26,028 nucleotides of DNA from Mastigamoeba balamuthi (Eukaryota > Evosea > Mastigamoebida > Mastigamoebidae), in contig CACRSC010000015.1 of NCBI GenBank assembly GCA_902651635.1, positions 1,027,048 to 1,053,075 on the forward strand, read 5' to 3'. The notes under the pieces were generated by a model. The model was not told the DNA's origin, made no database searches, and saw only the letters and a list, made by a program, of their open reading frames with translations. A program made the translations under genes and the position numbers. Positions 17,822-26,028 of this stretch are shown here, one piece after another; within the stretch, counting starts at the first letter, position 1, and every line of letters begins with the position of its first letter.

Positions 17822-19511
17822 ATGACCATGCCCGAGGCGCATAGCAGCAGCGAATGCGACCGGTCGGCGTTCGGGTCCGCGGCGGGCAGCTCGGGCGCCA
17901 CGGCTGTGGGCGCGCGCGCCTGCCTCAGGTGCGCCGCCTGCAGGTGCCCGCTCACGACCGCCGCGTGCCACATGCTCGACGGGTGCGTGCCACGCCACAC
18001 CACCCGCGTCCGCACGCCACCGCGTCACGTTCTCCGTCTTTTCCTCTTTTTCAAAATTGGAGCAGAGAGCATTCGCCCTGTTTGTTGTTTTCTTTTTTTC
18101 CGCGGTCCTGAATTGTATCTAGAAATTAATGTATGACCGCGCGTGACACCTGCCCCTATTTTATTTCTCGCCGCCCTAGCAGAACGCGGGTCGCGGAAGG
18201 GCCGGGGGTGCGCCGTCTGTATCTAGAAATGGGTTTCGCGAATCTGGATAAGGAAAAGCTAGGAGAAAAGACAAAATAGCTTCTGAACACACACACCTCC
18301 TCCCCCTCGCATTCCGTTATAAACCGCTCGGGTCAACTCTCCTCCCCCCACCCCCCGCACACACGGCGCTCACACTGGACGTCTGTGGTGCGCGCCTGAT
18401 CCCCGCCGACGCGTGCATCGGCGCCAACAGGGGCGTCTACTGCGCCGCGCACGCGCCTCAGCCGCAGCCGTCGCAGCCCGCCTGCGCGGTCGCCCCCGAC
18501 AAGTCGCCCAGCCCCTCGGACACGGACGCCCCGGCGGCGAGCATGCTCGACGAGATCCCGCCCGGCAAGCCCGTCAGGGGCATGTGCATAGTCTCCACGT
18601 CATCGGCGGCGAGGCCCGCGCGCGCGCGGCCGCCGCGCCGGAGGCCGCCGGGCGTCGCGTGCACGGACCCCCTGGACGCGGCGGAGGTGTCGCACACGCT
18701 GAGGGGGCTGGCGATCGACAGCCCGCGGACGGCGGCGCTGGCGGTGCCGCGGATGCGCGCGCAGGTCGACGTGGTGGCGCCAGAGGAGATCGCCGGCAGC
18801 ATGAAGGCCTGCGAGGCCGCCACGAGGAGCAAGCGCGCGTGCGTGCCCGACGTTGACGACGACGTCGTCGACGAGGACACGCCCAGCACGAGCACGTCGC
18901 TGTCGCTGCCGCCGCCCGTGCTCGAGCCGCCGGCGGGGCGCGGCGCGGCGATGGCGATATTAGACGCGCCTGAGCTGTTCTCGGGGCCCAAGGCGTCGCC
19001 CGCGCTGCCGAGGCAGATGGAGGCGGGCGGCGACTGGCTGCTGCTTGCGGGGGAGCAGCTCACGTCGTCGCCGAGCTCCAGCGCGCCGCCGAGCGCCCCG
19101 CACTCGCCGCTGCTGCACTCGAGCGCGCCGCCCGTGCAACTGCCTACGCCGAGAGAGGAGACGAGGACGGTGCACTTTTCGTGCCTCTGTGGAACGAGGT
19201 ATGGCGACAAGCTGTTCCTGACGGGCAGCTCCGAGGAGCTGGGCAAGTGGAAGGCGCTCGCGGTGCCCATGCAGTACGTGCGGCAGTCGAGCGGGACGCA
19301 CGAGTGGGCGGCGGACGTGCGTATCGTAGAGCAACAAGCGCAGCAGACGCCGCAGCAATCGCCGCAGCAGCAGCAGCAGCGCCCGTCACTGCAGTACAAG
19401 TACGTGCTACTGGACAGCACGGGGCGCGTGTGGTGGGAGCAGACGGCGAACCGCATTCTCCCTCCGTCGTACACCGCCGTCTTTGACATCTTCGGCTCGC
19501 TCAACTACTGA
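17822..19511 (+). CDS. Half-LIM zinc finger protein with C-terminal CBM20
   Basis: Exons 17822-17982 and 18431-19511 join in phase 2 to 413 aa. At the junction the protein reads CLRCAAC, 17 residues, then CAAH, which is the exact spacing of the second zinc knuckle of a LIM domain; the first knuckle is absent. Residues about 60-300 are low-complexity, rich in Pro, Ser, Ala and Asp. The last 115 or so residues are a CBM20 starch-binding domain: VHFSCLCGTRYGDKLFLTGS, ELGKWKALAVPM, then YKYVLLDSTGRVWWEQTANR with the conserved tryptophans and Asn-Arg. A Gln-rich insert lies in the CBM20 loop (about 19330-19380). The protein probably binds glycogen or starch, with the zinc knuckle as a protein contact. 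The 448-nt intron is the longest in the window, and just before its acceptor lies a second LIM-like half (VCGARLIPADACIGANRGVYC), so the exon structure at this point may be incomplete. Confidence 0.75.
18114..18230. repeat. 13-nt direct repeats in the long AT-rich intron
   Basis: TGTATCTAGAAAT occurs at 18114-18126 and again at 18218-18230, 104 nt apart, inside the 448-nt intron of the CBM20 gene. The surrounding DNA is far more A/T rich than the exons. The pair may mark an insertion or a local duplication. No transposase, terminal inverted repeats or other mobile-element signature is visible. Confidence 0.55.
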
Positions 19512-20586
19512 GTCCGACCCTCGGACACATTATTTCTCGAGAGTTCCCACACCCCTCCATCCCTCTCTCTCCCCTCTCTCCCCCTATTCCCTCCGCACAC
19601 CCAGCCTCTTTTTAACCACGCCGCCGACACCCGAGTTCTTGGCACAGAGGCGCCCCCAGCCCCTCCCCTCTGCGTTTCTATTAGCTGAAGAGGCGTTCTG
19701 TTCGCTTTCCTCCCCGCTGTCTCGCAAAGAAACAGGATTCTTTTCTTTGACAGGGCTGAGAATGCCGTTGTGGGACAGCGGGGCGGGTAGGACGGCTCGA
19801 GGCCTGACTGGAGCCGTGTACGGGTCACTTTATTCTCAGTTTCTCAACCGGTGTTATTCTCTCGGAATTCTCAGCACGATTTCTCATTTCTTTCTTTTAG
19901 GCCTAAGTTCCGCTTCGAGACTCAAATACTGCGCCCTGTTTGCTAAGAGCTTTCTCCCAGGTTGGCACATAAGGTCTTGGGTGTTGAAAAGAACGAACTG
20001 GTGACCGCACATCTCGTTTGGTCAGGACTTGCGGATACAACCAAGCGAGAGACAGAAAGATGTGTTGCGTACACGGGGGTGGGCGAGCCTACGAGCACCG
20101 TACGAGAGCGTCCCCAGGAAAACACATCAGCACCGCGTCTCCAGTGTTGTGTTTTGCGCGAGCAAAGAAGGCCGACGGACTCCCCTAAGCTCGTCGTCTA
20201 TCGCTCTTCCGTCCTCGCGTGGGCCAGACGCCTATCCGAGTCCCCAAAGCACATTTCAACGCAGCGGTGAAAAATTCGCCACCGGCGGCTTTCCTTTCTC
20301 CCTGCGCTCTACATAGCGTCAGCGAGCGCGCCTGCAGATGCGCCGCACGGAAAACGGCGAAGCGGGCACCGCCACGTCGCGCAGCCCGCTCCCCCTGGGC
20401 GTCGCGCGGGCTCCGAGCGCAGCTCTCCGAGGGGGGACTGATACCGCATGTCAGTTGGGAAAACCACGTCAGAGTGAATTAAATAGTTTAGTGAACGATT
20501 TCGAAACTTTGGCTGTTTGCACCATCTAAAAGCCCCGCACTCTCGGCGCGCGCGTTCCCCCTCCACCCCCACGTGCTGACGCCGCG
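19512..20586. other. Long intergenic spacer, no supported gene
   Basis: About 1.1 kb between two plus-strand genes. The first 110 nt are a pyrimidine-rich tract (many CCCTCTCTC runs), presumably 3' UTR. The remainder has mixed composition with several TTCTCA-containing blocks (19830-19890) and an A/T-rich patch at 20475-20515 upstream of the RhoGAP gene. Open frames on both strands lack motifs and the codon bias of real genes. No tRNA, snRNA or rRNA signature was seen. Confidence 0.5.
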
Positions 20587-22660
20587 ATGTCCGCCTCGGA
20601 CCAGCTGGAGACCTCGCACGACCGCACCGCCTCGCTCTCGCGGTGCGACGTGGAGTTGAGCGCCGCGGACTCGTCGTCGTCGCCCGAGCTCGCGCCGAGC
20701 GACGCGTCGTCCTCGGGGCCGCCCGCCGGCGGGCTGAGCTCGTCCGACGGCGGCGCCCCGGAGTCGTTCCGCAAGCCGCTGGCGCGCACGCCGTCGGGGT
20801 ACATGGGCGGCGGGGGGCCGGGGGCGTCGCACCCCGAGCTGGCGCACACACACGGCGCCGTCATCGCGGGCGCCGTCAGCGCGGCGAACCCCAACAGCCG
20901 CCCGCGGTCGATGAGCGAGGTGCCCGACATCGAGCTCAGCGCGCCCTGCCACAAGCTGCTCGCCTTCCGCCAGCGCAAGCTCTGCCTGCTGGGCCGATAC
21001 GTACGTGCCCGCCCCCCGGCGCCGCGGTCGTTTTCGGCTCCACAGAGAACGGCCCCCGCCCACACACAAGCCNCGGCTTCCACAGAGAACGGCCCCCGCC
21101 CACACACAAGCCCACACAAATCTTGTTGTTGCCTACCCAGCCCTCATTCCCCCCACCCCCACGCGCACACGCGGCTACCACCACCACACGATTGCCCACC
21201 GCGCAATGCGAGTGTGGGCACATTATTAACCGACAACCCCACCCTTCCCTCCCGGCAGTCGCTGATGCAGAGGGAGATGAGGGCGATCGAGGCGGAGCTC
21301 AAGTCGCTCGAGAGGCAGATCAAGGAGCTGTCGAGGGTCGAGGACGACTCGGCGCCCCACGCAGCCTCTGTGCGGCCAGCCCACACGCTCCCCCCCCCCT
21401 TCCATTCCCCTCCTCTTCCTCCCCTCTTTCTGCTGTTCCTCCCACAGGCCCCCCCTGCGCCTCGTGATCAACGCTGATGACTCAATCGCTCATGGAAAAC
21501 CCCGGGCAGAGCGCCAGCGGGACCAAGTCGAGCAGCAGCAGGCGCTCGCCCACGCGGGGCTCGTCCACGTCGTCGCGGAGGAAGCACAAAGTGCGGCTCC
21601 CACCCATTCCATTTTTCGCCCCCCACTGGACTGGGCCGGTCGTCCCCGCCCTGTTTTTCGATTAGCACCTCACCTTTCTTTTTTTGAACGTTCGCCGTTG
21701 AACAAACGTGCAGGGAACGCTGCTCCACGTCATCACCAAGGAGCGCAGGACGGTGCCCAAGGTGCTGCAGTACGCCTGCGAGTTCCTGTCGCAGGACAGC
21801 GCGATCGTGACCGAGGGCCTGTTCCGCGTGTCGCCCAACGTCATGGCCGTCAAGAAGGCCTCGAAGCACATTAAGCACGCCGACCTGCCCGACGTCATGG
21901 GCGAGCCCCTCTACCGCAAGGACCCCAACATCGTCGCCGCCGTGCTCAAGAAGTGGCTCAGCGACCTCGACGAGCCCATCTTCGGCGCCGGCGGCTACGC
22001 ACTGCTGTCCGGGGCGTATGGTGAGCGGGTTTTTGTGGGGCCTGCAAGAATGTTGCACTCAGCGGGGATCGATCCGCGAACCAGGCGGTGTTGACGACGA
22101 CGAGGAGAGGGTCCTCAGGCTGCAGGAGGTCGCCAAGACGATTCTGCCGCTCGAGACGAGGCCGGCTGTGTGCTACCTGTTCGACCTCCTCCACAAGGTC
22201 CACTCGCACTCGCAGCTCAACAAGGTGCGCCGCATCAATTGAATCTGTAGTATTTCCTTTGGCCTCACTGGCGCGTGCTTCTTAGATGAACGCTATGAAC
22301 CTCGGCACAGTTTTTGCGCCCATACTGGTAAACGCTCCTGCCGACAGCGGCCTCAGCGCGTCGACGGTCGTCGCAGACGCCATCCGGCTCATCATTGAGC
22401 GCAAGGACGACATTCTGGGCCACACAGACATCTTCCTGTCGTCGTCCCCGCTGACGATCATGGACCCCTCGGGGTCGTACCAGAGCTCGGCCCCCTCGTC
22501 GCGCGGGAACATCCCCCGTGCGTTCTCGTTCAGGTCCGTGCTCAGGAACTCCGGGCCGGGGAGCCTCTCGCTGTCTGCCAGCATGCCGCAACTGCCGCAC
22601 ATGCCGCCGTCACCAGCCCTCACGGCGTCCGCCTCTGCCACACCCTCGCCTCGCTGGTAG
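20587..22660 (+). CDS. Coiled-coil RhoGAP protein
   Basis: Exons 20587-21000, 21259-21369, 21510-21590, 21714-22020, 22085-22224 and 22286-22660 join in phase to 475 aa. Residues 1-138 are Ser/Ala/Gly-rich and disordered. About 139-167 is a short charged coiled coil (MQREMRAIEAELKSLERQ). About 168-202 is Ser/Arg-rich. The RhoGAP domain spans about 203-385: TEGLFRVSPN contains the arginine finger (R240), KKWLSDLDEPI is the conserved Lys/Trp helix, and NAMNLGTVFAP carries the stabilising asparagine. The tail is Ser/Pro rich. It should speed GTP hydrolysis on Rho/Rac GTPases and has no PH, DH or BAR part, unlike the protein at 3165. Acceptor 21510 was chosen because an acceptor nearer 21450 brings an in-frame stop. 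The first intron contains an N flanked by a duplicated segment. Confidence 0.86.
21035..21112. repeat. Duplicated 38/39-nt segment flanking a single N
   Basis: The segment at 21035-21072 is repeated at 21074-21112 with one N (21073) between. The copies differ only by one extra T near their start. It lies inside intron 1 of the RhoGAP gene. The pattern, a near-perfect overlap with a one-base homopolymer difference, matches the gap at 10126 and looks like two contig ends that were abutted instead of merged. If so, the real intron is about 40 nt shorter than it appears. Confidence 0.85.
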
Positions 22661-23011
22661 GTCTCGCCCGCGCTGGCCAGTAGACAAGACCTCCTCTTGT
22701 CGTACGCTGTTTTCCCACTCCCCCCCAACAACACACCACCCGTATGGACTGTTCGTATACAATTTAGAGTGTTTCCCCCTTGTTGGATGAGGCCTAGATC
22801 TCCTCTGGCTTGTTCTCCTTCTGCTTTCTGCGATCACCCGATTCTCACCAACCTCGGAGAGCCCAGGGTCTAGGGTCTTGGGTTGCGCGTTGATGCATGC
22901 AAAGCGGTGCGTTTCAATTTTCAATTGCCTCAGCACTTGCCGTCCCTTTTTCTCATTTCCTGTGAGAGCAGAGCAAACACAGATTGACGGATGGACCGGG
23001 TGGACCGTTCC
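22661..23011. other. Convergent intergenic spacer
   Basis: The two flanking genes end towards each other here (stop at 22658-22660 on the plus strand and 23012-23014 on the minus strand). The 351-nt spacer should hold both 3' UTRs. It is somewhat A/T-richer than the genes and has pyrimidine tracts; nothing else is visible. Confidence 0.5.
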
Positions 23012-25013
23012 TCAGTCGGCCTCAACGGATGAGTCCTGCTGCGTGTGGAGCTCCTCCGCAGCCCTCGTTCCCCTCAGGGCTGGCGCCAGCTTGCTCATGA
23101 CCGGGCCCTTCCAGATGCGCGACTGCCTGTTGGCCATCAGATTGCGCAGCTTCGCGCTGATGTCCACGCTCGCCTTCATGTCGCCGTTGATGACGTTGAG
23201 CGGCAGCAACCTCGAGCCGGCCTTGATGACCGTGGCCACCGACGAGTCGGGGACGCGCAGCACCGAGGCGATCTCGTGGGAGATGGCAGCGTTCAGGGCC
23301 GGGAGGGACAGGCCGGGGACGAGCGACTCGATGGTCCTGCCGAAGTGCGCCACTCGTGTACCGAGGGGGAACTTGCTGGCGACGCCGAAGATGCAGCCGC
23401 TGGCCAGAGGAGTCCTCCCCAGGGGAACAACCCTCGAACTCCAGTCCTTCTTCATGACCCTGGCCGACGCGCCCACGTAGACGGCGATGTCCGAGGAGAC
23501 CTCGCCGAGGTGGAACTGGTTGCAGCGACCGAGGTGCAGGCCGCCGGGAACGAGCTGGGTGGTCCTGAGCGGGTCGAACGCCGGGTACGCGAACTTGGCA
23601 GTGGCCTCGACGGTGGGCTGGACCCACGCCGACATCTCGGCGATCTTCGAGACCTCGAGGGTGAGGCCGGCACGGAGACCAGCGGATGCCGAGAACTCGG
23701 CCTTGACGCCAGCGTCGACCTTGTTGCCGCTGGGCCCGTCACGCATGGAGGCGGTGGCAGTCGCCTGCTTCGACCCGGTGTTGCCGTAGAAGTGCAGGTC
23801 CACAATCTTGGAATACGACATCGTCATGCGGCCGTCTGCCTCGGCCTGAAATCCACCGCAGTCAACATGATGCCCATTGTTCTTGAAAGGATGGACAAAC
23901 ATTGAAGTTGAGGACAGCGTCGAGCTTGAAGAGGGCACCGAAGTTGAACTGGTGGCCGGCGACGGTGAACGACAGGCCGCTGCCCGGGAACAGTGGGACA
24001 CCAGCTAGTGCGATCGTCCTCGACCACTGGCCGCCCGCGCCTGCGGTGACGCCCAGGCTGCCGATCTCGACCTGCGACGACGCGAACACCTCGAACTCGA
24101 ACACGATGAACTTCCTGAAGCTGAACTCAATCTGCGTTGTGGTCGTCAGCATCTGCGAGCGCAATAACCGGAAGCGGAGAACCTTGAGGGTGACGGTGTT
24201 GATGCCAGCGTCCGCCCAGCAACCGTCGCAGCCGACCCTGCTTTCGAGTTGCACGCCCCTCGCGCACAGCTGGCACAGAGGCTGCCCGGCGCAGTTATCG
24301 CAGCCCGCCTTCCAGAACGTGATGGGTGCGCTGGCCTGGCCCGTCTGACGGTTCTTGTTCCACGACGCCCTGGGGGCGGACGGGTGGAAGACGATGGGCT
24401 TGCCCCTGGGAATGGCGGACGAGGCAGGTGCACGCGGCTTCTGAAGAGTGAAGTGGATCTTGGCGGACTCGAAGACGTCCTCGTACTCAGCGGGAGTCGT
24501 CGTGAGGCGAGCGACCAGCGGCGACAGCCAGTGGACCGACGACACACGGCGGATCACGACGCCGCCCTTGCAGCCCCACTCCTTGCCAGCAACGAACACG
24601 AACCTCTGCCCCCACGACTTCAGAGTTGCTGCGTTGGTGACAGTAACATCTGCACGCACATTCCCCCATCAGCGAACGATATCTCCTGAGGTCGTTGGGT
24701 GAATTTCTCTGCTGAGCTTACCGACGAAGGTCTCGCTGCAGGAGAGCTCGTCGATGGTCCGCTCGGTGTCGAACGAGTGCACGCCGGGCTGGAGGTCGGC
24801 GTCGTAGATGAGCGACGACACGGTGTTGGAGAGCGAGCGCTTCTGCGTGTCGTCGTCATCGTCGACGTGCGTTGCGGTGCCGCTGTACTCATAGTGCAGA
24901 GGTCGATCAGGGTCCGACGTAGCGTCCATGCCCAGCACGTCGCTGAAGTCAGGCCTTGCGCTGCAAAGCACGACAACAGCACCAAGGATAGCGAGGAGTA
25001 CTGCCAACTTCAT
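23012..25013 (-). CDS. Secreted Cys-containing protein of unknown family
   Basis: Minus-strand exons 25013-24722, 24649-23901 and 23845-23012 join in phase to 624 aa. A clear signal peptide is followed by RPDFSDV (cleavage after about residue 19). Residues 20-97 hold an acidic Asp run. The middle has three CxxC pairs within about 30 residues (C214/217, C223/226, C238/241), suited to disulfides in a secreted protein. Beyond this the sequence is rich in beta-forming repeats (VTAGAGGQWSRTIALAG; FSASAGLRAGLTLEVSKIAE). The final 100 residues contain HEIASVLRVPDSSVATVIKAG, a pattern seen in small alpha/beta, SEA-like extracellular modules. The protein ends SSVEAD with no membrane or GPI signal. A close tandem paralogue follows at 25681. 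A TATA box lies about 80 nt upstream of the ATG. I cannot name the family; a cell-surface, cyst-wall or secreted structural role is only a guess. Confidence 0.72.
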
Positions 25014-25680
25014 TGAACGAATTTCCTGTTCGGGTCGCTAGTGAGCGGACTGCGTATGTTTAAGCAATGCTGTGATTCCTTCAGCAAGGTGCAGTTTTAT
25101 AGGCACAACCCACACGTCAGAGAGAGAAGAAGCACATATGATGCACTTAGAACTTCTCACACAATCAGCGCAGTTTCATTTTGCCCTGTTTCTTTTTGGT
25201 GAACACTTGCCAATAAGGGTATTTCTACGTCAAAACGCGAGCCCTTTGCCTGCATAAGCCCCATCATTCAGTATGAACCATCTCACGCCTGTTTATCTTA
25301 AACTCTCTTGCGGGTTGTTGTTCATTCACACGAACATGTTGACCCCGTTGATTATCCAGCCAGAGTCCAGGGCAAAGACTTCCGGCGAGGGTGCATTGTG
25401 GCTTCGCAGGCCAGCGACCTCTCAATGTACGCGCATCAGTATTTCCGACAGGGGCTCTAACGGAAGGATCACCGACGTGGGCACCACGAGCGGGTCATTA
25501 TTGTAATCAGCCCAGTGAAACAGCCACCGATGTGGCATCATCGTCTGATTGTGCTCAACAGAGAACAACCAAGGGTGGATATTGCGCTAACCATCTGTGA
25601 ATGGGGCTTGCCGGGTAAAAAAACTGGTATCTTTCTCCTTTGCATTAGGAAGTTCTTCTCGGGGAGACATCATGACCATC
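25014..25680. other. Intergenic spacer between tandem paralogues
   Basis: This 667-nt spacer holds the promoter of the secreted-protein gene and the 3' end of its paralogue, both on the minus strand. It is less GC-rich than the genes. A TATA box near 25098 is listed separately. Short open frames on the plus strand show no motif. Confidence 0.5.
25095..25101 (-). promoter_or_regulatory. TATA box (TATAAAA) of the secreted-protein gene
   Basis: On the minus strand CCTATAAAACTGCACC lies 82-88 nt upstream of the ATG at 25013. That would place transcription start near 25065-25075 and a 5' leader of roughly 55 nt. No comparably clear TATA box precedes the other genes of the window. Confidence 0.55.
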
Positions 25681-26028
25681 TCACAGATACAGGGAGAGAG
25701 CGACAACAGAAGCAGCAACAGCCACACCGGTGGCGGAGGCCGAGCCCTTGGCATCGGTCTCGACGACAGACTCCCACAGAGCCTGAGCGTCCTCCGCGGA
25801 CGCCCTCGTGCCCTGCAGCGCCGGCGCCAGCTTGCTCATGACAGGGCCCTTCCAGATCGGCGACGCCTTGTTGGCGATCAGCTGGCGCAGCCTCGCGCTG
25901 ATGTCCACGCTCGCCTTCATGTCGCCGTTGATGACGTTGAGCGGCAGCAGCTTCGACCCCGCCTTGATGACCGTGGCCACTGAGGACTCGGGGACGCGCA
26001 GCACCGAGGCGATCTCGCGGGCGATGGC
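25681..26028 (-). CDS. Paralogue of the secreted protein, GPI-anchor-like end; 5' part outside window
   Basis: The frame is open from base 26028 to a stop at 25681 (115 residues visible). It begins AIAREIASVLRVPESSVATV and matches the C-terminal 80 or so residues of the secreted protein at 23012 with only scattered substitutions, so the two genes are a recent tandem duplication in the same orientation. The ends differ: here a small-residue stretch (AKGSASATG) is followed by a hydrophobic tail, VAVAASVVALSLYL, at the extreme C-terminus. This is the layout of a GPI-attachment signal, with a single transmembrane anchor as the alternative. Upstream exons, presumably with a signal peptide and CxxC pairs, lie beyond the right edge. 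Confidence 0.7.
   Translation of the reverse strand, partial: AIAREIASVLRVPESSVATVIKAGSKLLPLNVINGDMKASVDISARLRQLIANKASPIWKGPVMSKLAPALQGTRASAEDAQALWESVVETDAKGSASATGVAVAASVVALSLYL

Noticed and set aside
18317-18323. TATAAA as promoter of a separate CBM20 gene starting at 18543
   Set aside because: The sequence just before 18543 is clearly coding and completes a LIM knuckle in phase with the first exon, so an intron is more likely.
19483-20004. A 173-codon plus-strand frame after the CBM20 gene
   Set aside because: It begins inside the CBM20 coding exon in another frame and runs through a pyrimidine-rich 3' UTR-like tract.
1-26028. CRISPR arrays, bacterial operons, insertion sequences or viral genes
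   Set aside because: No regular repeat-spacer pattern, transposase, reverse transcriptase, integrase or capsid-like sequence was seen on either strand.

Overview
The window is nuclear DNA of a GC-rich, intron-rich microbial eukaryote. The genes have many short introns (mostly about 45-120 nt, GT...YAG), strongly G/C third codon positions, a Pol III tRNA gene and no bacterial-style operons. The gene content is a Rho GEF/GAP multidomain protein, a second RhoGAP, an F-box/small-GTPase fusion, SET methyltransferases of the RuBisCO-LSMT type and a CBM20 protein. This fits an amoeboid protist, and I lean towards Amoebozoa (perhaps an archamoeba such as Mastigamoeba or Pelomyxa). That placement is inference from gene content and base composition only.

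Layout. 1-858 (-): 5' part of an unrecognised multi-pass membrane protein that leaves the window. 1870-2917 (-): LENG1-like protein with a Cir_N domain. 3165-6538 (+): BAR-like/DH/PH/RhoGAP protein in about 13 exons. 6691-7679 (+): F-box plus degenerate Ras-like GTPase with a CaaX end. 7896-9588 (+): MEMO1-family protein. 9589-10464: AT-richer spacer with an assembly gap, a duplicated flank and a tRNA-Asp(GTC) gene. 10465-13274 (-): two SET/RuBisCO-LSMT modules that join without stop or start into one protein of about 811 aa. 13398-15385 (-): secreted GH35 beta-galactosidase. 15646-17503 (+): BOD1/SHG1-domain protein with a C4 zinc ribbon and a Ser/acid-rich tail. 17822-19511 (+): half-LIM zinc finger plus C-terminal CBM20. 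20587-22660 (+): coiled coil plus RhoGAP. 23012-25013 (-): secreted Cys-containing protein of unknown family. 25681-26028 (-): C-terminal end of its tandem paralogue, which ends in a GPI-anchor-like tail.

The exon models were built by hand. For each, protein homology or composition, splice consensus and intron phase were required to agree, and every complete model sums to a whole number of codons. Some individual junctions remain ambiguous and are marked in the entries.

The genes do not form an obvious single pathway. The Rho-signalling theme (GEF and GAP in one polypeptide, a second GAP, an odd small GTPase) fits actin control in an amoeboid cell. The beta-galactosidase, the CBM20 protein and the secreted/GPI pair fit a phagotroph or cyst-former handling glycans and surface proteins. 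The most unusual items are the F-box-GTPase-CaaX fusion, the tandem double-SET protein with a second SET core that looks degenerate, the LIM-half/CBM20 fusion, and two mutually exclusive hairpins just upstream of the BOD1/SHG1 start codon.
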